Origin: Mycolicibacterium brumae
GTDB taxonomy: Bacteria; Actinomycetota; Actinomycetes; Mycobacteriales; Mycobacteriaceae
NCBI RefSeq assembly: GCF_025215495.1
Contig: NZ_CP104302.1
Location: 2,232,001 to 2,296,000 of the forward strand
Length of the DNA stretch: 64,000 bases
Direction of reading: 5' to 3'
Made by a program: the position numbers and the translations under genes
Shown here: positions 23,438-31,400 of the stretch, piece after piece
How positions within the stretch are numbered: the stretch's first letter is position 1
How the letters are laid out: every line of letters begins with the position of its first letter
Notes under the pieces: model-generated
Database searches by the model: none
Told to the model about the DNA's origin: nothing
Seen by the model: only the letters and a program-made list of their open reading frames with translations

Positions 23438-23549
23438 CCCCGAGCGGCCGGATAGAGCACGAGCGTCCGATGGCGTCCGCTTTTGCGGGAGCTGTGCTGG
23501 GCTTTTGCGCACATCGTTGGCCGCTCGTGCTCTATCGGGCCGCTCGGGG
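23438..23549. repeat. Long inverted repeat (27 of 28 bp) with 56-bp spacer
   Basis: The left arm 23438-23465 and right arm 23522-23549 are reverse complements with one mismatch; each contains GATAGAGCACGAGCG or its complement. The 56-bp spacer contains two copies of GCTTTTGCG. It could be a terminator for P55, the trace of a small non-autonomous mobile element, or a recombination scar. No transposase and no clear target-site duplication are visible. Confidence 0.85.
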
Positions 23550-23717
23550 CCCTGATGGACGAAACACACACGCAACCGCGAACTTCGCGGCATCGCGGTA
23601 GCGCCCCTCTGCGCACGCGCGCGGAAACTGCTGCGCGGCAAGCACATCCAGTGGCAATCAAGCGCCGGAAGCGGCCGCGTTCCAGGGCCACGACGTAGGC
23701 CACCTCTAAGCCGCCGA

Positions 23718-23736
23718 TTAGGTTAGCCTTTCCTGA
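23718..23736 (+). promoter_or_regulatory. IdeR-like iron box upstream of a truncated gene
   Basis: TTAGGTTAGCCTTTCCTGA matches the mycobacterial IdeR consensus TTAGGTTAGSCTAACCTAA at 16 of 19 positions. It lies 31 bases before an ATG (23768) that has GGAG five bases upstream, the usual layout for an iron-repressed promoter. The gene it served is truncated after ~17 codons. Confidence 0.7.
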
Positions 23737-23767
23737 TTCCCAGGAATGCCGCTTGATTGGAGCCCGC

Positions 23768-23822
23768 ATGCTCGACACCGAGACCCGGTTCCCGTGGGCC
23801 CGCCATGCCGGTCAACCCGGCG
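23768..23822 (+). pseudogene. 5' stub of a truncated, probably iron-regulated gene
   Basis: ATG at 23768 with a good ribosome binding site (GGAG-CCCGC-ATG) and an IdeR-like box upstream encodes MLDTETRFPWARHAGQP. About 17-20 codons in, the sequence enters the antisense strand of the neighbouring lipoprotein gene and coding character is lost. I cannot recognise the original gene from so few residues. The end coordinate is approximate. Confidence 0.45.
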
Positions 23823-23834
23823 GGCTCGGCCGGA

Positions 23835-24152
23835 TCATCCGGCGACGGTGTATCCGTCGGCTCCTCGGGCGTCATCACTGCGGAACGCCGAACCGAGCTG
23901 ATGGATCACCACGGGAACGTCCCACTTCGGGTCGTGCGGCATGTACAGACCCAGCAGGTGCCCCTCGCCCGCGGCCTCCGCGTATGCCAGGTCCTGGTAC
24001 ACGGCGTAGTCGCTGGTCATCACCGGGTCGGGCAATGGCGGCGAGCTGCGCTGCGGTTTCTCGGCGGCGCACCCGGACGTCGTCGCTCCGACCCCGGCGA
24101 TCAACGCCAATCGGGTGCCCAGGAAGAACCGTCGGCTCAATTGGTCGGCCAT
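23835..24152 (-). pseudogene. Truncated Tat-exported lipoprotein with alpha/beta-hydrolase N-terminus
   Basis: 105 codons with a twin-arginine signal (LSRRFFLGTR) and a lipobox TTSGC, followed by the beginning of an esterase-type alpha/beta hydrolase (DLAYAEAAGEGHLLGLYMPHD, PVVIHQLGSAFRSDDARG). The frame ends at GYTVAG, where such enzymes normally continue for over 150 more residues with the GxSxG nucleophile, so the catalytic part is absent. An IdeR-like box lies 50 bases upstream. Most likely a gene truncated by the deletion that also cut the facing stub. A short functional lipoprotein is less likely. Confidence 0.65.
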
Positions 24153-24201
24153 GCCCTCACCTTCCCGGCGTGGTGATCTGTCCCCGCGCCGACCAACTGT
24201 G

Positions 24202-24220
24202 TTAGGTAAGCCTATACAAA
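24202..24220 (-). promoter_or_regulatory. IdeR-like iron box upstream of the truncated lipoprotein gene
   Basis: On the minus strand TTTGTATAGGCTTACCTAA matches the IdeR consensus at 15 of 19 positions. It ends 50 bases before the ATG at 24152 and is also only 16 bases past the ribD stop codon at 24237. Confidence 0.6.
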
Positions 24221-24236
24221 GTATGGCCGGTGGGGT

Positions 24237-25250
24237 TCACTCCGGGACGAGGCTGACCAACAGATCGGGGCCGACGCGCTCGGTCAGGTCGAAGCGCCAG
24301 CGCGGCGCCTCGGCGATGGTGTTCACGCCGACCGAGTCCAGCACGGTGATCGGCCCGCCGATCAGCATCGGGGCCAGATAGCCGAGAATCCGGTCGATCA
24401 GCCCGGCGCGCAGGAACGCGCCCGCCAGCGTGGGCCCGCCCTCCAGGATCACGTCGGTGCGGTCGCCGAGAGCCCGGATCACCTCGGCCGGATCGTGGGT
24501 GCGGATCACCATGGTGGAGGCGTCCTCGTTGAGCACCCGGGCGTCGCTGGGAATCTCGCGGCGCCCCACCACCACCCGCAGTGGCTGACGGGCCACCTCG
24601 GTCCCGTCGGCCGGGCGGGCGGTGAGCGTCGGGTCGTCGGCGAACACCGTTCCGGTGCCAACGATGACAGCTTCGGCGGCCACCCGGCGACGATGCACGT
24701 CGGCGCGGGACGCCGGGCTGGTGATCCATTTCGAGGTGCCGTCCGCGGCGGCGCTGCGGCCGTCGACACTGGCGGCGAACTTCCAGGTGACGTGCGGTCG
24801 TCCGGTGCGCTGGCGGTGCAGCCACTCGCGCAGCGGGCCGCCGGCGACCTCGTCGGCCAGCACGCCGGCGCCCACTTGCACCCCGGCGGCGCGCAGCGCC
24901 TCCGCTCCCCCGGCGGCTTCCGGGTTGGGGTCGGCCACGGCGTACACGACGCTGGCGATCCCGGCGTCCAGCAGCGCGCTGACGCACGGCGGGGTGCGGC
25001 CGTGGTGGTTGCAGGGCTCCAGGGTGACCACCGCGACGCCGCCCTTGGCGAGGGTGCCGGCCCGGCGCAGCGCGACGATCTCGGCGTGCGCGCCGCCCAC
25101 CGGCTGGGTGGCGCCGACGCCGGCGATCTGCCCGCCGGCGTCCAGGATGACCGCGCCGACCGGCGGGTTCGGGTAGGTGCTGCCCTTGACCTTCTCCGAT
25201 TGGGCGATCGCCGCCCGCATCGCGGCTTCCAGGGTCAGCTGGTCGATCAC
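24237..25250 (-). CDS. ribD: Bifunctional riboflavin deaminase/reductase RibD (RibG)
   Basis: Deaminates and then reduces the GTP-derived pyrimidine intermediate of riboflavin synthesis. In the 337-residue fusion the N-terminal cytidine-deaminase-like half carries the zinc site HAEIVAL and EPCNHHGRTPPC, and the C-terminal half is the NADPH-dependent reductase (WKFAASVDGRSA, ILEGGPTLAGAFL). Start is GTG at 25250, five bases after the rpe stop. It lies apart from the ribC-ribBA-ribH cluster, separated by lprG-P55, as in other mycobacteria. Confidence 0.95.
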   Translation of the reverse strand: MIDQLTLEAAMRAAIAQSEKVKGSTYPNPPVGAVILDAGGQIAGVGATQPVGGAHAEIVALRRAGTLAKGGVAVVTLEPCNHHGRTPPCVSALLDAGIASVVYAVADPNPEAAGGAEALRAAGVQVGAGVLADEVAGGPLREWLHRQRTGRPHVTWKFAASVDGRSAAADGTSKWITSPASRADVHRRRVAAEAVIVGTGTVFADDPTLTARPADGTEVARQPLRVVVGRREIPSDARVLNEDASTMVIRTHDPAEVIRALGDRTDVILEGGPTLAGAFLRAGLIDRILGYLAPMLIGGPITVLDSVGVNTIAEAPRWRFDLTERVGPDLLVSLVPE

Positions 25251-25255
25251 GAGAA

Positions 25256-25945
25256 CTACAGCGCCAGGTGCGGCGAGGCGGAGGCCGCCTGGCCGCGGAG
25301 TTTGACGATCGCGTCGGCGGGGTCGGCGGCGCTGTAGACCGCCGACCCGGCGACGAAGCAGTCCACCCCGGCCTCGGCGGCCGCCTCGATGGTGTCGGCG
25401 TTGATGCCGCCGTCGATCTCCACCAGGATGTTCAGCTCACCGGAGTCCACCAGCTTGCGGGCGGTGACGACCTTGGACAGCACCTCGGGGATGAACTTCT
25501 GGCCACCGAAGCCCGGCTCCACGCTCATGATCAGCAGGGTGTCGAAGTCGCGCAGGATCTCCAGGTACGGCTCCAGCGCGGTGTTCGGCTTGATCGCCAG
25601 GCCGGCCTTGCCGCCGGCCGCGCGGATGTCCCGGGCGACGGCGACCGGGTCGTCGGCGGCCTCGACGTGGAAGGTGACATTGTGCGCCCCGGCCTCGGCG
25701 TAACCCGGGGCCCAGCGGCCCGGGTCGGTGATCATCAGGTGGCAGTCCATCGGCACCTTCGCCACCTTGAGCAGGCTGTCCACCACCACCGGGCCCATGG
25801 TGAGGTTCGGCACGAAGTGGTTGTCCATCACGTCGACGTGCAGCCAGTCGGCGTTGTCGACGGCGGCGACCTCCTCGGCGAGCCGGGCGAAGTCCGCGGT
25901 GAGGATCGACGGGGCGATCATGGGCTGGGCTGGGGTGCGTGACAC
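25256..25945 (-). CDS. rpe: Ribulose-phosphate 3-epimerase
   Basis: Interconverts ribulose 5-phosphate and xylulose 5-phosphate. The 229-residue TIM barrel has IAPSILTADFARLAEE at the N-terminus, HVDVMDNHFVPNLTMG with catalytic Asp and metal His, MDCHLMITDP, VEPGFGGQKF and VEIDGGIN. In Mtb, rpe lies between fmu/fmt and ribG. Here the acyl-CoA dehydrogenase, the secreted protein and the glutamate-synthase-like operon are inserted between rpe and rsmB. Confidence 0.96.
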   Translation of the reverse strand: MSRTPAQPMIAPSILTADFARLAEEVAAVDNADWLHVDVMDNHFVPNLTMGPVVVDSLLKVAKVPMDCHLMITDPGRWAPGYAEAGAHNVTFHVEAADDPVAVARDIRAAGGKAGLAIKPNTALEPYLEILRDFDTLLIMSVEPGFGGQKFIPEVLSKVVTARKLVDSGELNILVEIDGGINADTIEAAAEAGVDCFVAGSAVYSAADPADAIVKLRGQAASASPHLAL

Positions 25946-25967
25946 GCCGATCAGATTACTTGGGGCG

Positions 25968-27875
25968 CTACGGGCTCATCTCGTAGGCGTTCGCCAATGC
26001 GCGGACGGCCCGCACCACGCGCTCGAACCGTTGCCGGTCGCCGACGGGCTCGGCGATCAGAGTCAGCGCGAGCTTCTTCTGCGCGGGGGTGGCGGTGGGT
26101 TTGCAGTGCAGCGTGGTGGCGTGGCGGGAGAAGTCGGTCACCAGCACCTCGAACAGCTGGTCCAGCACATCAGTGTCGGTGTCGGCCAGCGCGGCCTGCT
26201 CGAGGATCAACTGCGCGTAGGGCAGCAGCGTGAACAGCTCGCCGATGCAGAACAGGAAGTCGACATCCTGCTGCTGCTCGGGGGTCGGCGCGGCGGCGGC
26301 CAGCAGTGTCTGGAACCCGTCGGCCTGCTCGAGGAAGACCGCCACATTGGGGACGTGGGCGAAGCGCTGCAGCGCTGATCGCCAGTCGCCGAAGACGATC
26401 TTGGACAGACCCCGGCTCGGTCCCTGCTCGAAGAGGAAGTCGTCGTTGCCGAAGTCTCGTCGGCGCGGGATCTCCGGCGCGGTGCGCTGCAGCGCCGACG
26501 GAGCGAACGGCAGCCGGGCCAGCCGCGGAACCGCCGCAGTGCCGACCGAGCGCAGCCCCCCGGCCACCGTCCGGACGGCGCCGGCGGGCACGTGCGCCAC
26601 GGGCAGCGAGGACAGCGCGATGAGCCCGGCATCGGCGGGCCCGAACATGTAATTGGGCATGAACTTCAGCGACAACGCCATATTGACGTGCACCGTGCCC
26701 TCCAACCGAGGCAGGCCCACCGCGCCGAGCATCGCCATGGTGAAGAACGTGTCGCTCTCGAATCCGCGCGCCGCGATGATGTCCGACAGCGTGGTGATCA
26801 CCGTCTCGCCCTGCCGAGTGACCGTCATCTTCTCGATCGCGTTGAACAGCAGATAACGGCGGTCCTCGGCGGAGGCCGAACGCAGGTAGTCGATGGCGCG
26901 CTGGCTGTAGAGCGACATCCCGGCCAAGCGGGCGTAGCACTCGGCGAACATGGTCCGGATCTGCGGGAACTCCGTGACCCGCTGGCCGAACAACACCCGG
27001 TTCTCGGCGTGGGTGACGGCCTCGTAGAGGGCGTGCTCGCAGTTGCCGACGGCGCCGAAACCGAGGTTGAACTTGCCGATGTTCACGGTGTTGATGGCCG
27101 CGTGGAACGCTTCCTTGCCGGTGTGCAGGATGTCCTCGTCAGCGACCGGGTAGTCCTCCAGATCGAACGCCGCGACGTACATCTGCGCGTCGACCACCTT
27201 CTTGCGCAGTTTGTAGTTCGGATGCTGGCTGTCGGCGGCGAAGAACAGGTACCCCTCGAAGTCCTCGTCGGGCTTGCCACCGTCCAGAGCCGTCGCGCTG
27301 TCCAGGATCGGCTTGTCCGAGCGCCTGCCGAAGGTCGAGACCATCCGGGCGAGATTGCCGTTGCCGATGTAGTACTTGCCGCCGGTGGCGCGATAGCCGT
27401 CGCCGTCCGGTGTGACGACCATGTCCGTGGAGTACACGTCGGCGCCGTGGTCCTGCTCCGACAGGCCGAAGGCGAAGATTTCGCCGGCTTCCAGGAGTTG
27501 CGCCGCGCGCTTTCGGGCCGCGGTGTTCCCGGACTGCCAGATCGGCCCCAGGCCCAAAATGGTGACCTGCCAGACGTACCAGTACTGCATTCCGTAGAAC
27601 CCGAGGATCTCGCTGTACTTGGCGTTGCGAGCGGTGTCCCAGCGCTTGTCGGGGTCTCCGTCCGCTTCCGACGCCGGAGTGAGGAATGTCGCGAAAACGC
27701 GCTTCTTCTTGAGGAATTCGACGAACTCCGCGTACCACACCCGGTCCCGGTCCTGCTGCTTGAGCCAGGCCTTCCCGTGGTCTTCGAAGAACGCGATGGT
27801 GGCGAGGAAGATGTCGCGGGTGCGTTCGTCGAACTCGGCGAAATCCGGCGTGTGCGGGTTGAGGAACAGCGTCAT
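25968..27875 (-). CDS. Acyl-CoA dehydrogenase family protein (FadE-like)
   Basis: FAD-dependent acyl-CoA dehydrogenase of 635 residues, longer than the usual ~390-400 and closer to the large FadE or acyl-CoA-oxidase-like type. Visible blocks are GEIFAFGLSEQDHGADVYSTD (acyl/FAD binding), YYIGNGNLA, NIGKFNLGFGAVGNCEHALYEAV, and DIIAARGFESDTFFTMAMLGAVGLPRLEGT, split over the FAD site. The Glu of LEGT (about residue 392) sits where the catalytic base of the family lies. The C-terminal ~200 residues are helical without a motif I recognise. Substrate unknown. It is transcribed away from the secreted protein and glutamate-synthase-like genes. Confidence 0.85.
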   Translation of the reverse strand: MTLFLNPHTPDFAEFDERTRDIFLATIAFFEDHGKAWLKQQDRDRVWYAEFVEFLKKKRVFATFLTPASEADGDPDKRWDTARNAKYSEILGFYGMQYWYVWQVTILGLGPIWQSGNTAARKRAAQLLEAGEIFAFGLSEQDHGADVYSTDMVVTPDGDGYRATGGKYYIGNGNLARMVSTFGRRSDKPILDSATALDGGKPDEDFEGYLFFAADSQHPNYKLRKKVVDAQMYVAAFDLEDYPVADEDILHTGKEAFHAAINTVNIGKFNLGFGAVGNCEHALYEAVTHAENRVLFGQRVTEFPQIRTMFAECYARLAGMSLYSQRAIDYLRSASAEDRRYLLFNAIEKMTVTRQGETVITTLSDIIAARGFESDTFFTMAMLGAVGLPRLEGTVHVNMALSLKFMPNYMFGPADAGLIALSSLPVAHVPAGAVRTVAGGLRSVGTAAVPRLARLPFAPSALQRTAPEIPRRRDFGNDDFLFEQGPSRGLSKIVFGDWRSALQRFAHVPNVAVFLEQADGFQTLLAAAAPTPEQQQDVDFLFCIGELFTLLPYAQLILEQAALADTDTDVLDQLFEVLVTDFSRHATTLHCKPTATPAQKKLALTLIAEPVGDRQRFERVVRAVRALANAYEMSP

Positions 27876-28006
27876 AGTCGATGGATACTACGAGGCCCCG
27901 CTCGGACCGGAAGCCGCAGTGCTGCGCCACGCGGGTTACCCGCGGTGGGCGCCGGTAACGATCCTGCCCGAGCGCGCGATCATGGGGAGCGCTGACCGCG
28001 AGCGCC

Positions 28007-28315
28007 GTGCTGGCTTTCGCTCCCCCGGCCTCGGCGGACCCGGACCCGTTCATCCCGAACGCCGACGCGGGTTGGTGCCCCGGCGGGCAGTTCCAGTCAC
28101 CGATCTCCGGCGGCAGCCGCTACTGCCTGGGCCAGAGCTTCCCCGACGGATCGTTCTACGCCCAGCAGTGGGGCGGCAACTCCAATCCGCTCGCGCCCGG
28201 CGGCTGGATGAACTTCGCCTCGTGCAGCGCCATGGTCGAGGGCCAGGTTCAGGGCGGCCTGCCCTACGGCGGGGTCCCGGAGTGCGGCGGCGGACCGAGC
28301 TCGGTCGACCTATGA
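28007..28315 (+). CDS. Small secreted protein of unknown function, N-terminus possibly damaged
   Basis: A ~102-residue protein: a short hydrophobic stretch ending in PPASADPDPF (likely signal-peptidase cleavage after ASA), then a Cys- and Gly-rich mature domain (GWCPGGQFQ, YCLGQSFPDG, ASCSAMVEG, PECGGG) with four cysteines that could make two disulfides, as in many mycobacterial exported small proteins. From GTG 28007 the signal peptide is too short. The in-frame sequence upstream is open back to 27959 but has no ATG/GTG/TTG. An ATG at 27982 with plausible signal sequence is out of frame by one base, which suggests an indel. Confidence 0.65.
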   Translation: MLAFAPPASADPDPFIPNADAGWCPGGQFQSPISGGSRYCLGQSFPDGSFYAQQWGGNSNPLAPGGWMNFASCSAMVEGQVQGGLPYGGVPECGGGPSSVDL

Positions 28316-28327
28316 GCTGAGCCTGTG

Positions 28328-28346
28328 TTTGGGTAGGCTAATCTAA
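28328..28346 (+). promoter_or_regulatory. IdeR-like iron box upstream of the glutamate-synthase-like operon
   Basis: TTTGGGTAGGCTAATCTAA matches the IdeR consensus TTAGGTTAGGCTAACCTAA at 16 of 19 positions. It lies 96 bases before the chosen ATG at 28442 and just past the stop of the secreted-protein gene, in the only promoter space for the operon. It suggests control by iron status, either repression or activation. Confidence 0.7.
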
Positions 28347-28441
28347 TCAACGGACCGGTTCGCCGGCCCGCACTCAACGACGAGATTCCCACAGCAGAAC
28401 CGCTGGTGGCGCCGCACAGGGCCACGGATACGGAGCCGTCG

Positions 28442-31400
28442 ATGAGTCGCGATAACCGCCGCCTCGGGCTGTATGCCCCCGAGCAGGACAAGAGCAGCTG
28501 CGGGGTCGGATTCCTGACCCGCAAAGACGGCGTCCAGACCCACGAGGTGGTCCGCAAACTCCACGAGGCGCTGTGCGCGGTGCCGCACCGCGGGGGTATG
28601 TCGTCAGAGGGCGTCGGCGACGGCGCCGGGGTCAATCTCGACCTCTCGCTGCAGTTCTTCACCGCGCTCACCGAGCGTGACGACCTGCGCCTCGGCGAAT
28701 TCGGGGTGGGCAACTTCTTCCTGCCCAACGATCCGGCGCGGCACGCCGAGGCCGACGCGGTGATCGAGGCCGCGCTGCGCGCCCAGGGTTTCGAGATCCT
28801 GCTCAAACGCGATGTGCCCGTGGATGATTCGGCGCTGCGACCGGCCGCCGTGCGGTACCAGCTGCCGATTCGGCAGTGGGTGTTCCTGGCCGACGACGAC
28901 CGCAGAATCCACCACGCGCTGATGGACATCGAGGCGATCGCCTATCGCAGCCCCGAACTGACCGGCCTGTACCCGCTCTCGCTCAGCGCGCGCACCCAGG
29001 TCCTCAAAGGCCGGCTCAACGCCGACGAGGTGGTGCCCTACTTCCGGGATCTCTCCGATCCACGGATGGCGGTGCACTCGATGTTCTTCCACACCCGGTT
29101 CTCCACCAACACCGCGCCGAACGCGATGATGGCCCAGCCGTTCCGGCTGATGGCGCACAACGGCGAACTCAACACCGACAAGAAGAACCGGCTCTCGGAG
29201 AACGCGATGGCGCGGGCCCGAAACCGCGCGATCATCCGCCCGCCGGGCCAGTCGGACAGCTGCCGCCTGGACCAGACGTTGGCCAGCCGGGTCTTCGAAG
29301 ACGACCTGGACCTGGTGACCGCCGTCGTCGCGATGATGCCACCGGCCTGGGAGAACGACGCCACACTCCCGCCGCGGGTGCGGGCCATGCTGGAGTACTT
29401 CAGCCTCTACGAGGAGAAGAACGACGGGCCGGCCGCGCTGGTGTTCGGCGACGGCGACATCATCGGCGCCCGGCTGGACCGGCTCGGGCTGCGCCCGCTG
29501 CGCACCGTGGAGACCGACGACTATCTGGGCGCCATGTCGGAGGCCGGACAGGTGAACTTCGCGCCGGAGCAGGTCATCCGTCGCGGCCGGATCGAGGCCG
29601 GCGGCATGCTGTACTTCGACCACCGGGCCCGCCGTTCCCACACCACCGCCGAGGCGCTGGACGCGCTCGCCGCCCGGCACGACTATCCGGCGATGCTCGC
29701 CGAGGCGCGAGTGCACCTCGGCGACCTGCCCGCGGTGCCGCCGGAGCAACAGGCCTCCCCGGCCCGCTACGACGGCGACCTGAACCGCTACCAGCGCTAT
29801 GTGGCCTATTCGCTGAACCAGGAAAGCTTCAAGTTCCTGATGGATCCGATGCTGGCCACCGGCCACGAGAAGATCTCCGCGATGGGCTACGGCAACGCCA
29901 TCAACGCGCTGTCCAACCAGGAGGGCGGCATCGCGAAGTACTTCTCCCAGCGCTTCGCGCAGGTGACGAACCCACCGCTGGACAGCATCCGGGAAGCCGC
30001 CGGGATGACGCTGCGGGTGGTGCTGGGCGCCAAACCGAACAGCGGCGCCACCCCGGCGCCGCAGATCGTCGTCGACTCCCCCATCCTCACCCACCTGGAC
30101 ATGCTCCGGATCCGGGAACAGCGGCGCACCCCGGTGCGCCGGTTCGGCATCCGCTACCGGATCGTGCTGGACGATCCGGCGGCCAACGCGGCGGCGCTGG
30201 TCGCCGCGATCGACGCGCTGTGCGACGAGGTGGAGACGTTCGCCCGCGACACCGGCGGCATCGCGATCATCTCCGACCGGCACGTGGACAGCACCCGGGC
30301 GGCGATGCCCCTGACGCTGGTGGTCTCGGCCCTCAACCAACGGCTGATCGAAGAGGGCCTGCGGCTGCGGGTCTCGATGATCGCCGAAAGCGGCCAGCTG
30401 TGCTCCTCGCACCACATCGCCACCGCGCTCGGTTTCGGCGCCGCGGCCGTGTACCCGCTGGCGGTGCAGATGCGCGCCGAGGAGAAGTACGGGGCCGACG
30501 CCGACAAGGCGTTCAAGAACTTCGCCAAAGCCGCCGAGAAATCCCTGATGAAGACCATGGGCAAGGTCGGCCTGTGCACCGTGGAGAGCTACATCGGCGG
30601 CGAGTTCTTCGAACCCAACTATCTGGACACCGGAGACCCGGTGCTGCGCCGGTACTTCCCCAGCGTCACCTCACCGGTGGCCGGCGTAGGGTTCGCCACC
30701 ATCGCCGACTCGATCCCGCAGTGGCACGCCCGGGCGCTGGCCGTCAGCACCGAGGCCGACGTCCCGCTGCTGGGTTTGTTCAAGGAACGGGCCGAGGGCG
30801 CCGGGCACTCCTACGGCACCACGGCGGTGCGCGGATTCGTCGACATGACCGAGGAGACCATCGCCTTCGACGACGAGGCCCGGCCGGACAACCCGACCAT
30901 GGCCGATCCGAGCTACCTGCGGGGGCTGGTGCTGAACCAGCTCGAGGGCGCCTTCGGCCTGGACGACGACGCGTACCGCCACACCAGCTTCGACGAGCTG
31001 ACCCCGCGTGCGATCGACAGTTTCGACATCACGCCCGGCTACCGGAACTTCGTCCGGGCGATGAACGCCGAACGCGCCCGCCGGCCGGCCGCGCTGCGCG
31101 ACGTGCTGGCGTTGCCGGCCGACGTCACCTTCGCGCGCACCGTCGCCGAGTTCCGCGCCGAGCTGGCGCAGTTCGCTCCATTCGGCAACAACGATCTGCG
31201 GGTGCGCGGTTTGAACTGCGACCGCAGCGGCGACGGCTACCGGCTGCGGCTCGCGCAGGGGCCGCAGCGCCACGGCGCGCTGGCCGCCGCGCTGATCGAG
31301 ATGTTCGGCCCGGATGTCACCGACCACGAGGTCTCCGAGGACGGGGTGCTGGTGCGCGCCCGCGGCGCCGCCGCGGAATACCTGGGGATGCTTCGCGCCG

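Larger units (their letters stand above)
23373..23834. other. 462-bp gene-poor region between P55 and a truncated lipoprotein gene
   Basis: Contains two copies of GGCCGGTTTCTGCAC about 31 bp apart (near 23384 and 23416), a 28-bp inverted repeat at 23438-23549, an exact 7-bp palindrome CCGCGAA-C-TTCGCGG near 23575-23589, an IdeR-like box (23718-23736) and the 5' end of a truncated plus-strand gene at 23768. No intact gene. Confidence 0.7.

Noticed and set aside
23438..23549. Insertion sequence
   Set aside because: Inverted repeats are present but there is no transposase and no visible target duplication; kept only as an inverted repeat.
20388..25300. FMN riboswitch upstream of ribC, ribBA or ribD
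   Set aside because: The short upstream gaps (65 bp before ribBA, 5 bp before ribD, under 60 bp before ribC) cannot hold the conserved RFN structure, and I see none of its motifs.
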